64,000 nucleotides of DNA from Diospyros lotus. Lineage: Eukaryota; Streptophyta; Magnoliopsida; Ericales; Ebenaceae. Each line of letters starts with the position of its first letter. The first letter of the stretch is position 1. The DNA is taken from positions 9,881,925 through 9,945,924 of the forward strand of contig NC_068339.1 in NCBI RefSeq assembly GCF_014633365.1, in the 5' to 3' direction. This document shows positions 39,330-50,062 of this stretch, piece after piece. Both the position numbers and the translations under genes were made by a program. Under the pieces are notes generated by a model. It was not told the DNA's origin. It worked only from the letters and a program-made list of their open reading frames with translations, and searched no databases.

Positions 39330-41235
39330 AATTTGGGGTGAAGATATTGTTCATCCCAAGTTTGGAACTTAGGTTTTCGAAACATTTTTGAGGTAATACT
39401 TTAGTTTGGATGTCTGTAACCTAAGAACTTGTTGGGGGGTGTAAACTAGCTTGATAACATTCCCTTCAATTTTCTCTTTGATGAAGTGACAATCAATTTT
39501 TGCATGCTTAGTCTTATCATGGTTGTCACAAAAGAATTTCATAGGGCCTTTGGTCTTGACTTCAAGTTCTTCCATTAACCTTTTCATCTAAATCCCTTCA
39601 CAAATACTATGAGTCATGGCGCGAAATTTTACTTCTTGAACTACTTATTGTTCTTGCTTTTCCAAATAACAAAGTTGCCCCACATATAGGTATAGTACCC
39701 GGATGTAAACCTTTGATTTGTGATTGAACCAGTCTAGTCTGCGTCACTATAGATTTCTACCCCTTGATTGGAACCTTTCCTGAAGAAAAGACTCTTTCAC
39801 GGAGTTAGCTTCAAATATCTCAAGATTCTGTAAACTGTCTCCATATGTTATTCCCTTAGATTACTCATGAATTGGCTCATAGCATTAATTGAAAACCAAT
39901 ATCTGATTTGGTAAGATATATGTCTATCGATCATCCTTTGGTACTGGCCCTTATCAACTAAAACACTCTTCTCTTCCCTTTCCAGCTTGGTGGTAGTTTC
40001 CATTAGAGTGTCAGTAGGTTTACACCCTAACATCTCGCATTCATTTAATAGATCCAAGACATATTTTTTTTGAGACATAGAGATTCCATTGCTAGATCTA
40101 GTCACCTTCATCCCTAGGACATACCAGAGATTTCCTAAATATTTTATCTCAAACTCTTTGGCAAGGGTTTTCTTTAAACCATCTATTTCTTTTGTGAAAT
40201 CACATGTGATAATAATATCATCAACATATACAATCAAGATGGACATTTTACCTTCTGAAGTCATTTTCATGAATGGCATATGGTTGGCTCGACATTGGGA
40301 GTAGCCATGAAACTTTACTACTCTTGTAAATCTTTCAAACCATGCTCTTAGTGACTGCTTAAGATCATATAGAGATATTCTTAACTTGCACACTTGTTTC
40401 TTTGTAGTTTGTGTCTCAAAACCTAGGGGAATCTTCATATACATTTTTTCTTCTAAATCACCATTTAAGAATGTATTCTTCACATCAAGTTGAAACAGTG
40501 GCTAGTCTAAGTTTGCTGCTAGAAATAGGAGAACCCAAATGGTATTGAGTTTGCCCACAAGTGCAAAGGTTTCTTGATAATCAACACCATAAAACTGGGT
40601 GAAACCTTTTGCAACAATGCAAGCTTTATACCTATTAATACTACCATATTCCTTACACTTCACTGTGAAAATCCATTTACATCCAACCAAGTAAAAAATC
40701 CGAAGGCATATTAGTGACTCTCTGTGTTCGATTTTTCTCTAAGGCACATATCTCATCCAAAATTGTAGTCTTCCATGAGGGATCTTTGAGAGCCTATTGA
40801 ATGTTGGTGGGGACTTGAATTGTATCCAAACTGTTAACAAATGCTTGGAAATTTGGTGAGAGACTCTTGTAAGAAGTGTAATTATAAAGGGGATGTTTTG
40901 TGCATGATCTCACTTATTTCCTTAGTGCAATTGGCCAACTTAGATCATTCTCAGGTGTTTTACTAGGAATATTTTCAAAAACAATGTTACCTTCATTCTT
41001 TGAATTCGGGTTGGATTGTTGTTCAGGTTCTGTCAGTGATTGATGTTCTTCTTGATCTTGAGCATTTCCTTTCCTAGAGTAGACACAAAGCTTTGTATTT
41101 GTTGGTAAGTTAACTTCAGTAGGGTTAGATGGAAGATGTGACTCAAACTGAGGAAGAGCACTTTGGATATGAGCACTTTCGATTTCAGGTAATTAGACTG
41201 GAGGAGGTACAATGACAGTAGAATTGGGAGACAAT
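39330..41235 (-). pseudogene. Copia reverse transcriptase / RNase H, broken
   Basis: Minus-strand pieces run from 40690 (VGCKWIFTVKCKEYGSINRY, AKGFTQFYGVDYQETFA) through 40483-39848. That frame holds NTFLNGDLEEKMYMKIPLGF, the catalytic YVDDII and YLGNLWYVLGMKV, ending near MSQFMSNLRE. The RNase H tail follows at 39587-39369 (FFCDNHDKTKHAKIDCHFIKEKI). The wording is typical of plant Copia polyproteins. Between 40.7 and 41.2 kb is the degraded region linking integrase and reverse transcriptase. Stops and frameshifts separate the parts, and no integrase core is readable. Confidence 0.85.
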
Positions 41236-41803
41236 GGTGTAAAATGAGTATATAATTTGAAAAGATTATGTGATAAATTAAAAGAATTTTTGAGGTACAA
41301 GATAGATTCAGATATTAATGGACAAGAGTTATTCTCTGATCTGAAAGTTGTGAGATATTTGCCAAAAGAGACTAAGAAGGCAATTGAAGTGTTAGACTAC
41401 ATGAAGACGATGGATTGTTGTTTTCCGAATGTGTGAATCACATATAGAATACTTCTTACAATACCAATTATAGTTACCTCTGCAGAATGAAGTTTCTCAA
41501 AATTAAAGTTGATAAAATCTTACATTCGGTCAACAATGTCATAAGAAATGTTGAATAGATTGACGATGGTGTCTATTGAAAAACATATGTTGGAACAAAT
41601 TAATTGTAATAGTTTAATTGTTAATTTTTCATCTAAAAATGCTAGAAGAGTAAGTTTAAAGTAACATATTGTGAATTTTAAACTATTATTGTGGGAACTT
41701 TGAATGTTTTTATATAATAAAAAAAATTTAGTTATATTCGTTACATGTAATTTTATTTTTAAATGTAGGGACTCCATATAAAATTTCGCTCAGGGCCGGC
41801 CCT
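41236..41803 (+). pseudogene. hAT (DUF4371-type) C-terminal fragment inside the Copia
   Basis: On the plus strand I read LCDKLKEFLRYKIDSDI, VRYLPKETKKAIEVLDY, then TIPIIVTSAE-stop-SFSKLKLIKSYIRSTM and LTMVSIEKHMLEQI, which is the hAT C-terminal dimerisation region of the ZMYM1-like family, with two or more in-frame stops. It ends in CAGGGCCGGCCCTA (about 41,790-41,803), which resembles the GC-rich terminal repeat of this transposon group. It interrupts the Copia gag text, which resumes at 41,804. Confidence 0.7.
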
Positions 41804-42496
41804 AAGTACAGTCCATCATCCGGGCACTTCCATTTGTGTTCTTTGAACATATCCAATTGCTTCTGGTCTCAAATGAGGATGTTGAAGTATTGTGGGACGG
41901 TGATGTTGAGCCAAGTTGCTCCAATCAACCTATTGTGTATTTTGATGTTTAACAAAACATAATTTTAGTAAAACTATTTTTAGAATGTTTAAAACCCCTA
42001 ATGGATTTTTGATACTTGTTAAGTATTATAGTATTTTGTGTATCAAAATGAACCAAGAAATGCTATTTGATTTTAAGTAGAATATTAACACACTATAAGG
42101 GAACATATAAGAAAATATTTTCCTTTTGGAAAACTAACTCCCGGTATTTTCATAGCTAGTATTCATTATTGTGAAAATGATTTTTAGTGAATTTTTCAAG
42201 TAATGGAAAATATGTTTTTGGAAGTGCTAAATTTGTCAAAATCGGAATTTGTTCTAAAACCCAAAATCTACTTTCTTATCTATTTGGATTTTGATTTTTT
42301 AGATATTTTTATTAAATCCAAATGGGTGGTACTTTGTTATTTATATTTATGTATTAAAATAAATGGAAGGTAAAATATAAATAAAAGAAAATGTGGACAT
42401 TTATTTAAACTAAAGAAATGTAAATATCTTGTAATGAATTTATGCTATGTATTGTATTATCAAAGCAAATCTTTTTTTCTGAAATCTGGACTCAGA

Positions 42497-42753
42497 GTCG
42501 ACTCCCGGTGAGGGACAGTCGACTGTAAGTTAGTGACAGTCGACTGTGGATGTGCATCAATCGATACAGTCGAGCCTTGTTTTTGCAGAGTCGAGGTAGC
42601 CGAGAGTGGGTTTTGTCCAATCAAGTCAACTATAGGCCAATGAGAGTCGACTGTCTGTGAGAAAGTCGACTGCGGGTTGAGCAAGAGTCGACTGTTGGCA
42701 GCGAGAGTCGACTGTGGGTGTCGCGGAGTCGACTGTCAGTTTGAGCAGTCGAC
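42497..42753 (+). promoter_or_regulatory. GTCGAC palindrome array in the LTR U3 region
   Basis: Nine exact GTCGAC hexamers plus three degenerate copies within 257 bp, usually extended to AGTCGACTG. The last copy ends 58 bases before the TATA box. The other LTR keeps seven exact copies between 47232 and 47488, and two of its lost sites are GTCGAT. Function is unknown; placement suggests a promoter-proximal control region. Confidence 0.7.
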
Positions 42754-42811
42754 TGCCAGACTCCAACGGTCGAATTTTTGGACCCGTTGCAGGTCATTTT
42801 GGGAGCCTCAT

Positions 42812-42819
42812 TATAAATA
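42812..42819 (+). promoter_or_regulatory. LTR TATA box
   Basis: TATAAATA in the context CTCATTATAAATATC, conserved at 47547-47554 in the other LTR, marking the likely U3/R boundary. Confidence 0.6.
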
Positions 42820-43529
42820 TCAAAGGGAGAAATCTTGAGAAGGCTAATGCTCTACCATTTCCTATCTTCCTAAAGCACACCCAAGCTCTCAAGCACTCAA
42901 TCAAAGCAATCCAAGGCCCAAGGAGCCTCAAAGATCTATTCATTGGAGTCTCAAGGCAAAGAAGAAGTTTTCTTCTTATTAGTAACTTGTATAATTTCAT
43001 TTTGCCTTGTATATTGTTCTTGTATTGATATCCATTGTAGTCCAAGTGTGTTGGACATAGGATTGATTTATTTGTATTAGATTGTAGATTGTGAGTGGCA
43101 TCCTAGAGCCCAAGTAATCTAGGTGTATTATTGTGTTGTATTAGTTTTCGGGGTGAGCTAAGGGGAAACCTCGGGGTGTACAAGTTTGCTAGGTGATCTT
43201 GTGTGGAAACCTAGTGGTGGTTTTAGTGGAACCTCAAGTGTTGATTTGACCTTGAGAGAGTGGAGTAGGTGTTGGATACACCGAACTACTATATATCTTG
43301 TGTTTATATTGTGATTGTTTGTGTATTTATATTGCTATCATTTCAAACAACATATATATTTATAACAAGTGTATTTTGTGTATTAGTAAATCTCAAGAGT
43401 TTTAAAAAAGAAAGAATCGATTCAATAAGTTTTAATCACTCAATTAACCCCCCTCTTAAGTGGCCATTGTGTGTGTCAAGGGACCAACAATTGGTATCAG
43501 AACGGGTCCTACAATATTTGTGATCATCA

Positions 43530-45140
43530 ATGAAAATGGCCTCATATGTATCTAATGGTATTGTTGAGGGAACTTCTCCCTCCCGTCCCCCATTCTTTGA
43601 TGGAACCAATTATAGCTATTGGAAAATGAGGATGGAATCCTACATCTTTTCAATTAGTTATCTTTTGTGAAAACTTGTTAGGGATGGTTTTACATTATCT
43701 AAGGAAGAAGAAAAAGATTGGAATGAAAAAGATATAAATAATCTTGAAATGGACCATAGGGTCAAATACATATTGTTTTGTTCTATTTTGCCTAGTGAGT
43801 ATGAACAAATCTCTTCATGCTCCACATCTCATGAAATATGGAAAAAATTAAAAGTTATGTATGAAGGGACCGATCAAGTTAAGGATACTAGGATAAATCT
43901 TTTGATGTTCCAATATGAAGGGTTCAAATTGTTAGCCAATGAGACCATTAGTGATATGAATGCGAGATTTCAAAAAATGGTTAACTCTCTAAAAATGCTT
44001 GGCAAGGTTATCCCCGAAAGTGATCAAGTAAAGAAAATACTTAGGTCACTTAGCATAGATTGACAACCTATGGTTACCGCTATCACTCAAGCCAAAGATC
44101 TTAGAGTCTTGAAAATGGAAGAGCTCATTGGGAATCTCTTAACCTATGAGTTAGTTCTTAGTCAAATGAAAGAACCCATAAAGAAGATAAAGAATATAGC
44201 TTTAAAAACTAAATTTTCAACTAGTAATGAAAGTGAGTCTTCTAGTGAAAATGATGAAGATATAATTTTCCTAGAAAAGACTTTAAAGAGCTTAATGAAA
44301 AAGCAAGGTAAGGGTAGTAAGAAATCGCTTCCTACTTGCTACAATTGCCAAGAAGTTGGGCATTATAAAAATAAGTGTCCAAAAGAAGAGAAAGAAAAGA
44401 AATATAAGAAGAAGAAGCATTCAAAATATCCAAAAAGGCATGCTTTCAATGCATGGGATGCAAGTGAATCTTCCCAATCCGAAAAAGAAGAGGCACAAGT
44501 GTGTTTCATGGCCTTAGAGGATGAAGGAGAGGAGAATGTAGGAGTTGATGAACTCCAAGAGGCATTTAAAGAATTATTTGCTAAATTTAAGTCTCTTAAG
44601 AAGGAATTTAAGAATGCAAAGAAATATTTTGCTAAGGAAAAAGAAGATCTTGAAGAAGAGAATGAGTCTTCGAAAAATGAAATAGAAATCTTAAAAGAAA
44701 AGATTGTAGAGTTCAAAGAAGAAAATGAGTCTTTAGAAGAAAAGCTTAAAAAGAAAAATGAAGCAAAAACGGATGATAAAATGTTTGAAAAATTTCCCAT
44801 ATTGGAGAAAGAAATATTTGTTTTAAAAGCTCAAAACTCCAAGCTCACTTTAGAAAAGGTTGCAATAGAGAAGTCTTTGGCAAGCTTAATTGTGAAAAAG
44901 AATTCTAATCCCCCAAAGCCAAAACCAAAGCCAAAATATCAAAAGAAATATTGGAAACCATATAGATGGACTCCCCAACCCCCTAAGAGAAATGAAATTA
45001 AAATTTGGGTGCCAAAAGGGTTAGTTCAACAAATGAGAGCTTTGGATCCTCCTAAAGGGTCCAACACAAAGGCAAAGGGCATTCAAGAGCCAAAAGCCAA
45101 AGGTCTCATGTTTAGATGGGTGCCCAAGGCTAAGACTTAG
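43530..45140 (+). pseudogene. Gag of the SIRE-like element, two premature stops
   Basis: One frame of 537 codons runs from ATG (43530) to TAG, broken only by TGA at 43668-43670 and 44061-44063. Both sit where Copia Gag proteins usually have Trp (after SYLL and before KLV; after LSID and before QPMV), so each is a single G-to-A change. Recognisable parts are FFDGTNYSYWKMRME near the N-terminus, the UBN2-type segment (IWKKLKVMYEGTDQVKDTRI), a zinc knuckle CYNCQEVGHYKNKC, and then a long Lys/Glu-rich coiled coil ending in a Pro/Lys-rich tail. Gag would package its own RNA. No pol follows. The long coiled coil is typical of SIRE-type Gag. Confidence 0.88.
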
Positions 45141-46638
45141 CCTTATGTGTGCCAATGTGCATGAGATCCATATGGGAAACATGTTGTATTTGTTTTAGTG
45201 GAGACTCATGGCACAAGAGAGGTGAGGGGTTCTATGGTTTAGACCTCACGCTCAAAAATAGGATGGAAAGCCTATGGAATAAATGAGAATAGGAGAGGTT
45301 TGGTTTTTGGGTAATCACCTCATTCCTAAATTTTAAAATTAATATGGCTTGAAATCTAAGTTTGCCAAATGCATTAAAATGTGAAAAATCATCTTGTGGC
45401 ATATAAAAGATTTGGGCTTAATGAAATCCTTTATGCTCTAGCTTAGGTTTTATCCCATGGTGTTTAAATGTTTGAAATTTTTGGGATTTTGTAAGACAAC
45501 CCTCATTTCCATTGTTGATCCAACTTGCATGACCTATTGTGATAGATATATTTTCTTTGGAGTCTTTCAATGCAAGAAAAATTGGTCATTTGGAAGAAAA
45601 ATGAGGTTTTGGTCATTTTAGTCCCCATTTTCTAAAAGAATTATTTTTGAAAGGGTCTAAATGTGTTGTGTGTTCTATGTGCTTAAATATTTCATTTATG
45701 TGTGTTTTAGGCCTTGTAGAATATATTGGTATATGTTATATTAATTGTTTTTGGCCTATGTTTCAAAAGGAGGAAGTTTCTTTCAGGACTGCTTTGTTGC
45801 AGTCGACTGTGTAGGTTTCACAGTTGACTTTCATTTGGCAATCGACTGTCTGTTTTTGGAAGTCGACTCTCCTGAAGCCTCCGAGATAAAATGAGTTTAT
45901 TTAATCAAATTTTCATCTCTCATCATGTTTTAAATATAAGTATGCCTAAATATGTTGCTTAAAGTCATTTGGTATCCTAGTGCATCATTGTTTTATCAAT
46001 TGGTATAAATTGATATCATTTTGTTTCATTGTTCTCCAACAAATGGTATCAAGAGGATATTTCTTTTATACAACAATTGGTATCATCATCCAAAAATTAT
46101 TCTCAAAATGCTTATATCATTTTTTTTTTGGCATCATTTCAATCATTTGGTCTTAATGCTTCAATTGGTATCAACTTTAACTTGGTATCATTTTCTTGTT
46201 TCAAATCAAAGGCATACAAAAATTTGTCTAGCCACTTATTTTAATTGATATCATATTTATCTCTTGGCTAGTGTATATGTTTGGATTGCTTGGCTACTAT
46301 TTCCTACTTATTTGTTATACTCTGCATGCTCTGATCCCTTGTGCTTTATTGCTTTATTATTTTCTCTATATTTCTCTCTATACTAACTCTTTTCTCTTTT
46401 TGATGATTTCAAAAAAGGGGGAGAAGTATGTAGTGAGGGGGAGGTAAGTTGTAAGGGAGAGAGGAATGTTCTTCCAAATAGTTTTTCATTGTAAAACCTT
46501 GGTTCATGTTTTTCAAAAACAATCTTTGTGGTTTTTGTTTTATTAGTATCTATTAGTACAAAACATAGGGGGAGTTGTTTTGCAAAAATGTTTTCATAAA
46601 ATTATAATGTTTTTGTCATCATAAAAAAGGGGGGAGAT
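45141..46638 (+). other. Non-coding 3' interior of the gag-only element
   Basis: No gene. Contains two further GTCGAC sites (45802-45807, 45862-45867) with two degenerate ones between them, so the LTR motif also occurs in the interior. The repeated phrase TTGGTATCA appears several times at 45,970-46,190. Ends in the purine tract. Confidence 0.7.
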
Positions 46639-48226
46639 TGTTGAGCCAAGTTGCTCCAATCAACCTATTGTGTATTTTGATATTTAACAAAACATAATTT
46701 TAGTAAAACTATTTTTAGAATGTTTAAAACCCCTAATGGATTTTTGATACTTGTTAAGTATTATAGTATTTTGTGTATCAAAATGAACGAAGAAATGCTA
46801 TTTGATTCTAAGTAGAATATTAGCACACTATAAAGGAACATATAAGAAAATATTTTCCTTTTGGAAAACTAACTCCCAGTATTTTCATAACTAGTATTCA
46901 TTATTGTGAAAATGATTTTTAGTGAATTTTTCAAGTAATGGAAAATATGTTTTTGGAAGTGCTAAATTTGTCAAAATCGGAATTTGTTCTAAAACCCAAA
47001 ATCTACTTTCTTATCTATTTGGATTTTGATTTTTTAGATATTTTTATTGAATCCAAATGAGGGGTACTTTGTTATTTACATTTATGTATTAAAATAAATG
47101 AAAGGTAAAATATAAATAAAAGAAAATGTGGACATTTACTTAAACTAAATAAATGTAAATATCTTGTAATGAATTTATGCTATGTATTGTATTATCAAAG
47201 CAAATCTTTTTTTCTGAAATCTGGACTGAGAGTCGACTCCCGATGAGGGACAGTCGACTGTAAGTCAATAGCAGTCGACTGTGGATGTGCATCAATCGAT
47301 ATAGCCGAGCCTTGTTTATGCAGAATCGAGGTAGTCGAGAGTAGGTTTTGGCCAGTCGAGTTGACTGTAGGCCAATGAGAGTCGACTGTCTGTGAGAAAG
47401 TCGACTGCGGGTTGAGCGAGAGTCGATTGTCGGCAGCGAGAGTCGACTATGGGTGTCGCGAAGTCGATTGTCAGTTTGAGCAGTCGACTGCCAGACTCCA
47501 ACGGTCGGATTTTTGGACCCGTTGCAGGTCGTTTTGGGAGCCTCATTATAAATATCAAAGGAAGAAATCTTGAGAATGCTAATGCTCTACCATTTCCTAT
47601 ATTCCTAAAACACACCCAAGCTCTCAAGCACTCAATCAAAGAAATCCAAGGCCTAAGGAGCTTCAAAGATCTATTCATTGGAGTCTCAAGGCAAAGAAGA
47701 AGTTTTCTTCTTATTGGTAACTTGTATAATTTCATTTTGCCTTGTATATTGTTCTTGTATTGATATCCATTGTAGTCCAAGTGTGTTGGACATAGGATTG
47801 ATTTATTTGTATTAGATTGTGGATTGTGAGTGGCATTCTAGAACCCAAGTAATCTAGGTATATTATTGTGTTGTATTAGTTTCCGGGGTGAGCTAAGGGG
47901 AAATCTCGGGGTGTACAAGTTTGCTAGGTGATCTTGTGTGGAAACCTAGTGGTGGTTTTAGTGAAACCTCAAGTGTCGGTTTGACCTTGAGAGAGTGGAG
48001 TAGGTGTTGGATACACCGAACCACTATATATCTTGTGTTTATATTGTGATTGTTTATGTATTTATATTGCTATCATTTCCAAACAACATATATATTTATA
48101 ACAAGTGTATTTTGTGTATTAGTAAATCTCAAGAGTTTTAAAAAGAAAAAAATCGATTCAATAAGTTTTAATTACTCAATTCATCCCCCCTCTTAAGTGG
48201 CCATTGTGTGTGTCAAGGGACCAACA
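46639..48226 (+). repeat. Right LTR of the gag-only element
   Basis: 1588 bp, near-identical layout to 41904-43489, including the GTCGAC array (47232-47488) and TATA box (47547-47554). Confidence 0.93.
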
Positions 48227-48278
48227 GGTGAGATCTCCTTACTATTGATCATGAAGAACACACTCGATCTCAAACAAT

Positions 48279-48524
48279 TTATATGTGTTCTTCACGCGCG
48301 AGTATACCTCCTGCAACCTTTGTAGTTTTCCAAATTTTTGCAGTTGTTTCATAAAAAAGAAAATTTTCTCGAATCTCATTTGTCATAGAGTTGAGGAGCC
48401 ATGATATGACTAAATTGTTCTCCGTCTTCCATGATCGATACTTTGGATTCTCTTTCTTTGGCTGCACAACTTCATTGGTGAGATATTCATCTTTTTTTTT
48501 TTTTTTCTCGAAAATAAAGATCAA
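48279..48524 (-). pseudogene. Copia gag fragment (UBN2 type)
   Basis: The minus-strand frame reads DEYLTNEVVQPKKENPKYRS, WKTENNLVISWLLNSMTNEI and FLFYETTAKIWKTTK, the usual N-terminal half of plant Copia Gag. Its continuation (MFKEHKWKCPDDGLY on the minus strand) lies at about 41,804-41,850, on the far side of the nested element. The gene is cut by that insertion. Confidence 0.8.
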
Positions 48525-48951
48525 GACTAACTGGCATCACTGGAGCTAATTTTGGCCGTTCAGTTTATGGTCGGTGATGGTAACTAGTGTGCTATTGGCA
48601 GTTCTCGTGTGACTCGAGATGATTTTCAATGACGAGGAACCCTTCTTGCCAGCTATAATTCTCTTGGACTTTAGGTTTTCAGAGGCGATTTTGAGACTGG
48701 GTTGTAGCGGAAGAGGCTACAGCAATGACGAACAATAGCTAGGATGAAGCTGGAGATGAGCGACAAGAACGGTGACAAAGGATGACAGGAATGATGTCAA
48801 AGATGAGAACGACACTGGAGATGACCACTAGACTGAGGGACAACCCTCAAAATGGGCAGTTTCTTTATCTCAGTTCGTGACGGAGGGGACGCTGGCGATT
48901 AAGGCCGAAGGAGACAGAGACACATGAAGCCTTAAAATCACTCTGATACCA

Positions 48952-49202
48952 TGTGAAGAAAGGGAATTTTCTTCATGCGTGTGTTTTGACTATACATGGC
49001 AAGAATATATATATATATATATATAAAAGGAGATTCTAATCACATCCCTAACAGTGATCTCTTAAGAATCATCAATCAATTAAAAATGAAAAACAAAAAG
49101 AGTCAAAAAGCTATAAATCCTCCTAGCTATAATCTTAATTGTACATAGCCTAAAATAGAGAAGATTTTGAGATTTAAATGATGAAATATTCGGCCATCTA
49201 CA
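48952..49202 (-). repeat. 5' LTR of the 39-49 kb Copia
   Basis: 251 bp, homologous to 39066-39320. The minus-strand primer-binding site TGGTATCAGAG abuts it. Confidence 0.9.
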
Positions 49203-49207
49203 GTTTT

Positions 49208-50062
49208 GGTACTATTTCTCTTTTTTCCTTGTATTATAAACTTTTAATAATGTAGTAACCAAACCCTTTGCATTGGATTACTCAGACGAATGTTTAATCT
49301 AATGTATTCGGGTCATGATGCATCCAACAACCCTCAACTGATTTCATTCATCAAAAGCACAGTTATCAAATGCCGGCCCAGCTCATGGGATCATATGAAC
49401 ATATGACCCATTTTATGAAATCAATCTGGATGACACAAAAAGTAGGATTACTGTAGAACCGATCAATCTAGGTAATGGTCACTTGGCCTAGAATATGCGT
49501 TTTAGATGTGGCCTCTTATGATGCAGAAACAATAGACTTGTCAATGATAAGTTCTTTTTCCAAAATAAAGTTATATTCCATAATAAGAAAGAATAATCAT
49601 AAATCAGATGAAAATAACCAAATCCTTCAAGGAAATCACAAATGCTTCAATTGATAGATAAGTTCTTTCCTCTTAATTTCATCTAATAATTATCCACACA
49701 TTCTCTTGACATTCCCCTACCTTCTTCCTTAGAATGTTTATAGTGAACGCTAAATGAATGGATGTACTGCTTTCCTCTTAATTTCATCTAATAATTATCC
49801 ACACATTCTCATGACATTCCCCTACCTTCTGCCTTAGAATGTTTATGGTGAACTCTAAATGAATGGATGTACTGCACCATAAAGTAGACAATTCCCTTAT
49901 CAGCCCCAAAAAGAGCTGGATTCGAGCAACATCAAAGTTCAATGACAAGCTCCAACAAGAGCAGGATGCAGGATCTGAACCATAGAAGGATAGACAGTTC
50001 ACTTTGAAGGTTCAGTAATACATACATTATATAGAATTGGATGGCCTAAACCTTTCATCCAC
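49208..50062. repeat. MED20 3' flank with 105-bp tandem duplication
   Basis: Two adjacent 105-bp units (49665-49769 and 49770-49874) differ at about four positions and start CTTTCCTCTTAATTTC. The part near 50,062 is probably the MED20 3'UTR. No other gene seen. Confidence 0.75.

Larger units (their letters stand above)
41904..43489 (+). repeat. Left LTR with GTCGAC palindrome array
   Basis: Long LTR holding nine exact GTCGAC sites between 42497 and 42753, mostly inside (C/G)AGTCGACTG, then a TATA box (TATAAATA, 42812-42819). Homologous to 46639-48226. The 104-residue frame at 42714-43028 recurs in both LTRs but overlaps the array and leader, and I do not treat it as a gene. Confidence 0.93.
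41904..48226 (+). mobile_element. Gag-only Copia (SIRE-like) LTR element, complete, nested in the Copia
   Basis: LTRs at 41904-43489 (1586 bp) and 46639-48226 (1588 bp), borders TGTTGAG...CCAACA, target duplication GGTGA (41899-41903 and 48227-48231). Primer-binding site TGGTATCAGAAC starts at 43492. A purine tract (AAAAAAGGGGGGAG) precedes the right LTR at about 46,623-46,637. The interior has one gene, gag, and then about 1.5 kb of non-coding DNA; no pol domains exist. This fits the published class of terminal-repeat retrotransposons with a GAG domain (TR-GAG). It sits antisense to the Copia and splits its gag. Confidence 0.95.
39066..49202 (-). mobile_element. Copia LTR retrotransposon with two nested insertions
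   Basis: LTRs at 39066-39320 and 48952-49202 are flanked by the target duplication GTTTT (39061-39065 and 49203-49207). On the minus strand the LTR starts TGTAGATGACCG and ends TTCACA or TGCACA. A primer-binding site TGGTATCAGAG (48941-48951) follows the 5' LTR and a purine tract GAGGGGGAG precedes the 3' LTR at 39321-39333. Inside lie a hAT fragment (41.24-41.80 kb) and a full gag-only LTR element (41904-48226). Without the latter the Copia is only about 3.8 kb, so protease and integrase are largely lost. Both LTRs carry an (AT)n run. Confidence 0.93.

Noticed and set aside
42714..43028. 104-residue frame present in both LTRs of the gag-only element
   Set aside because: Its recurrence follows from LTR identity; it spans the GTCGAC array and TATA box and has no family features.
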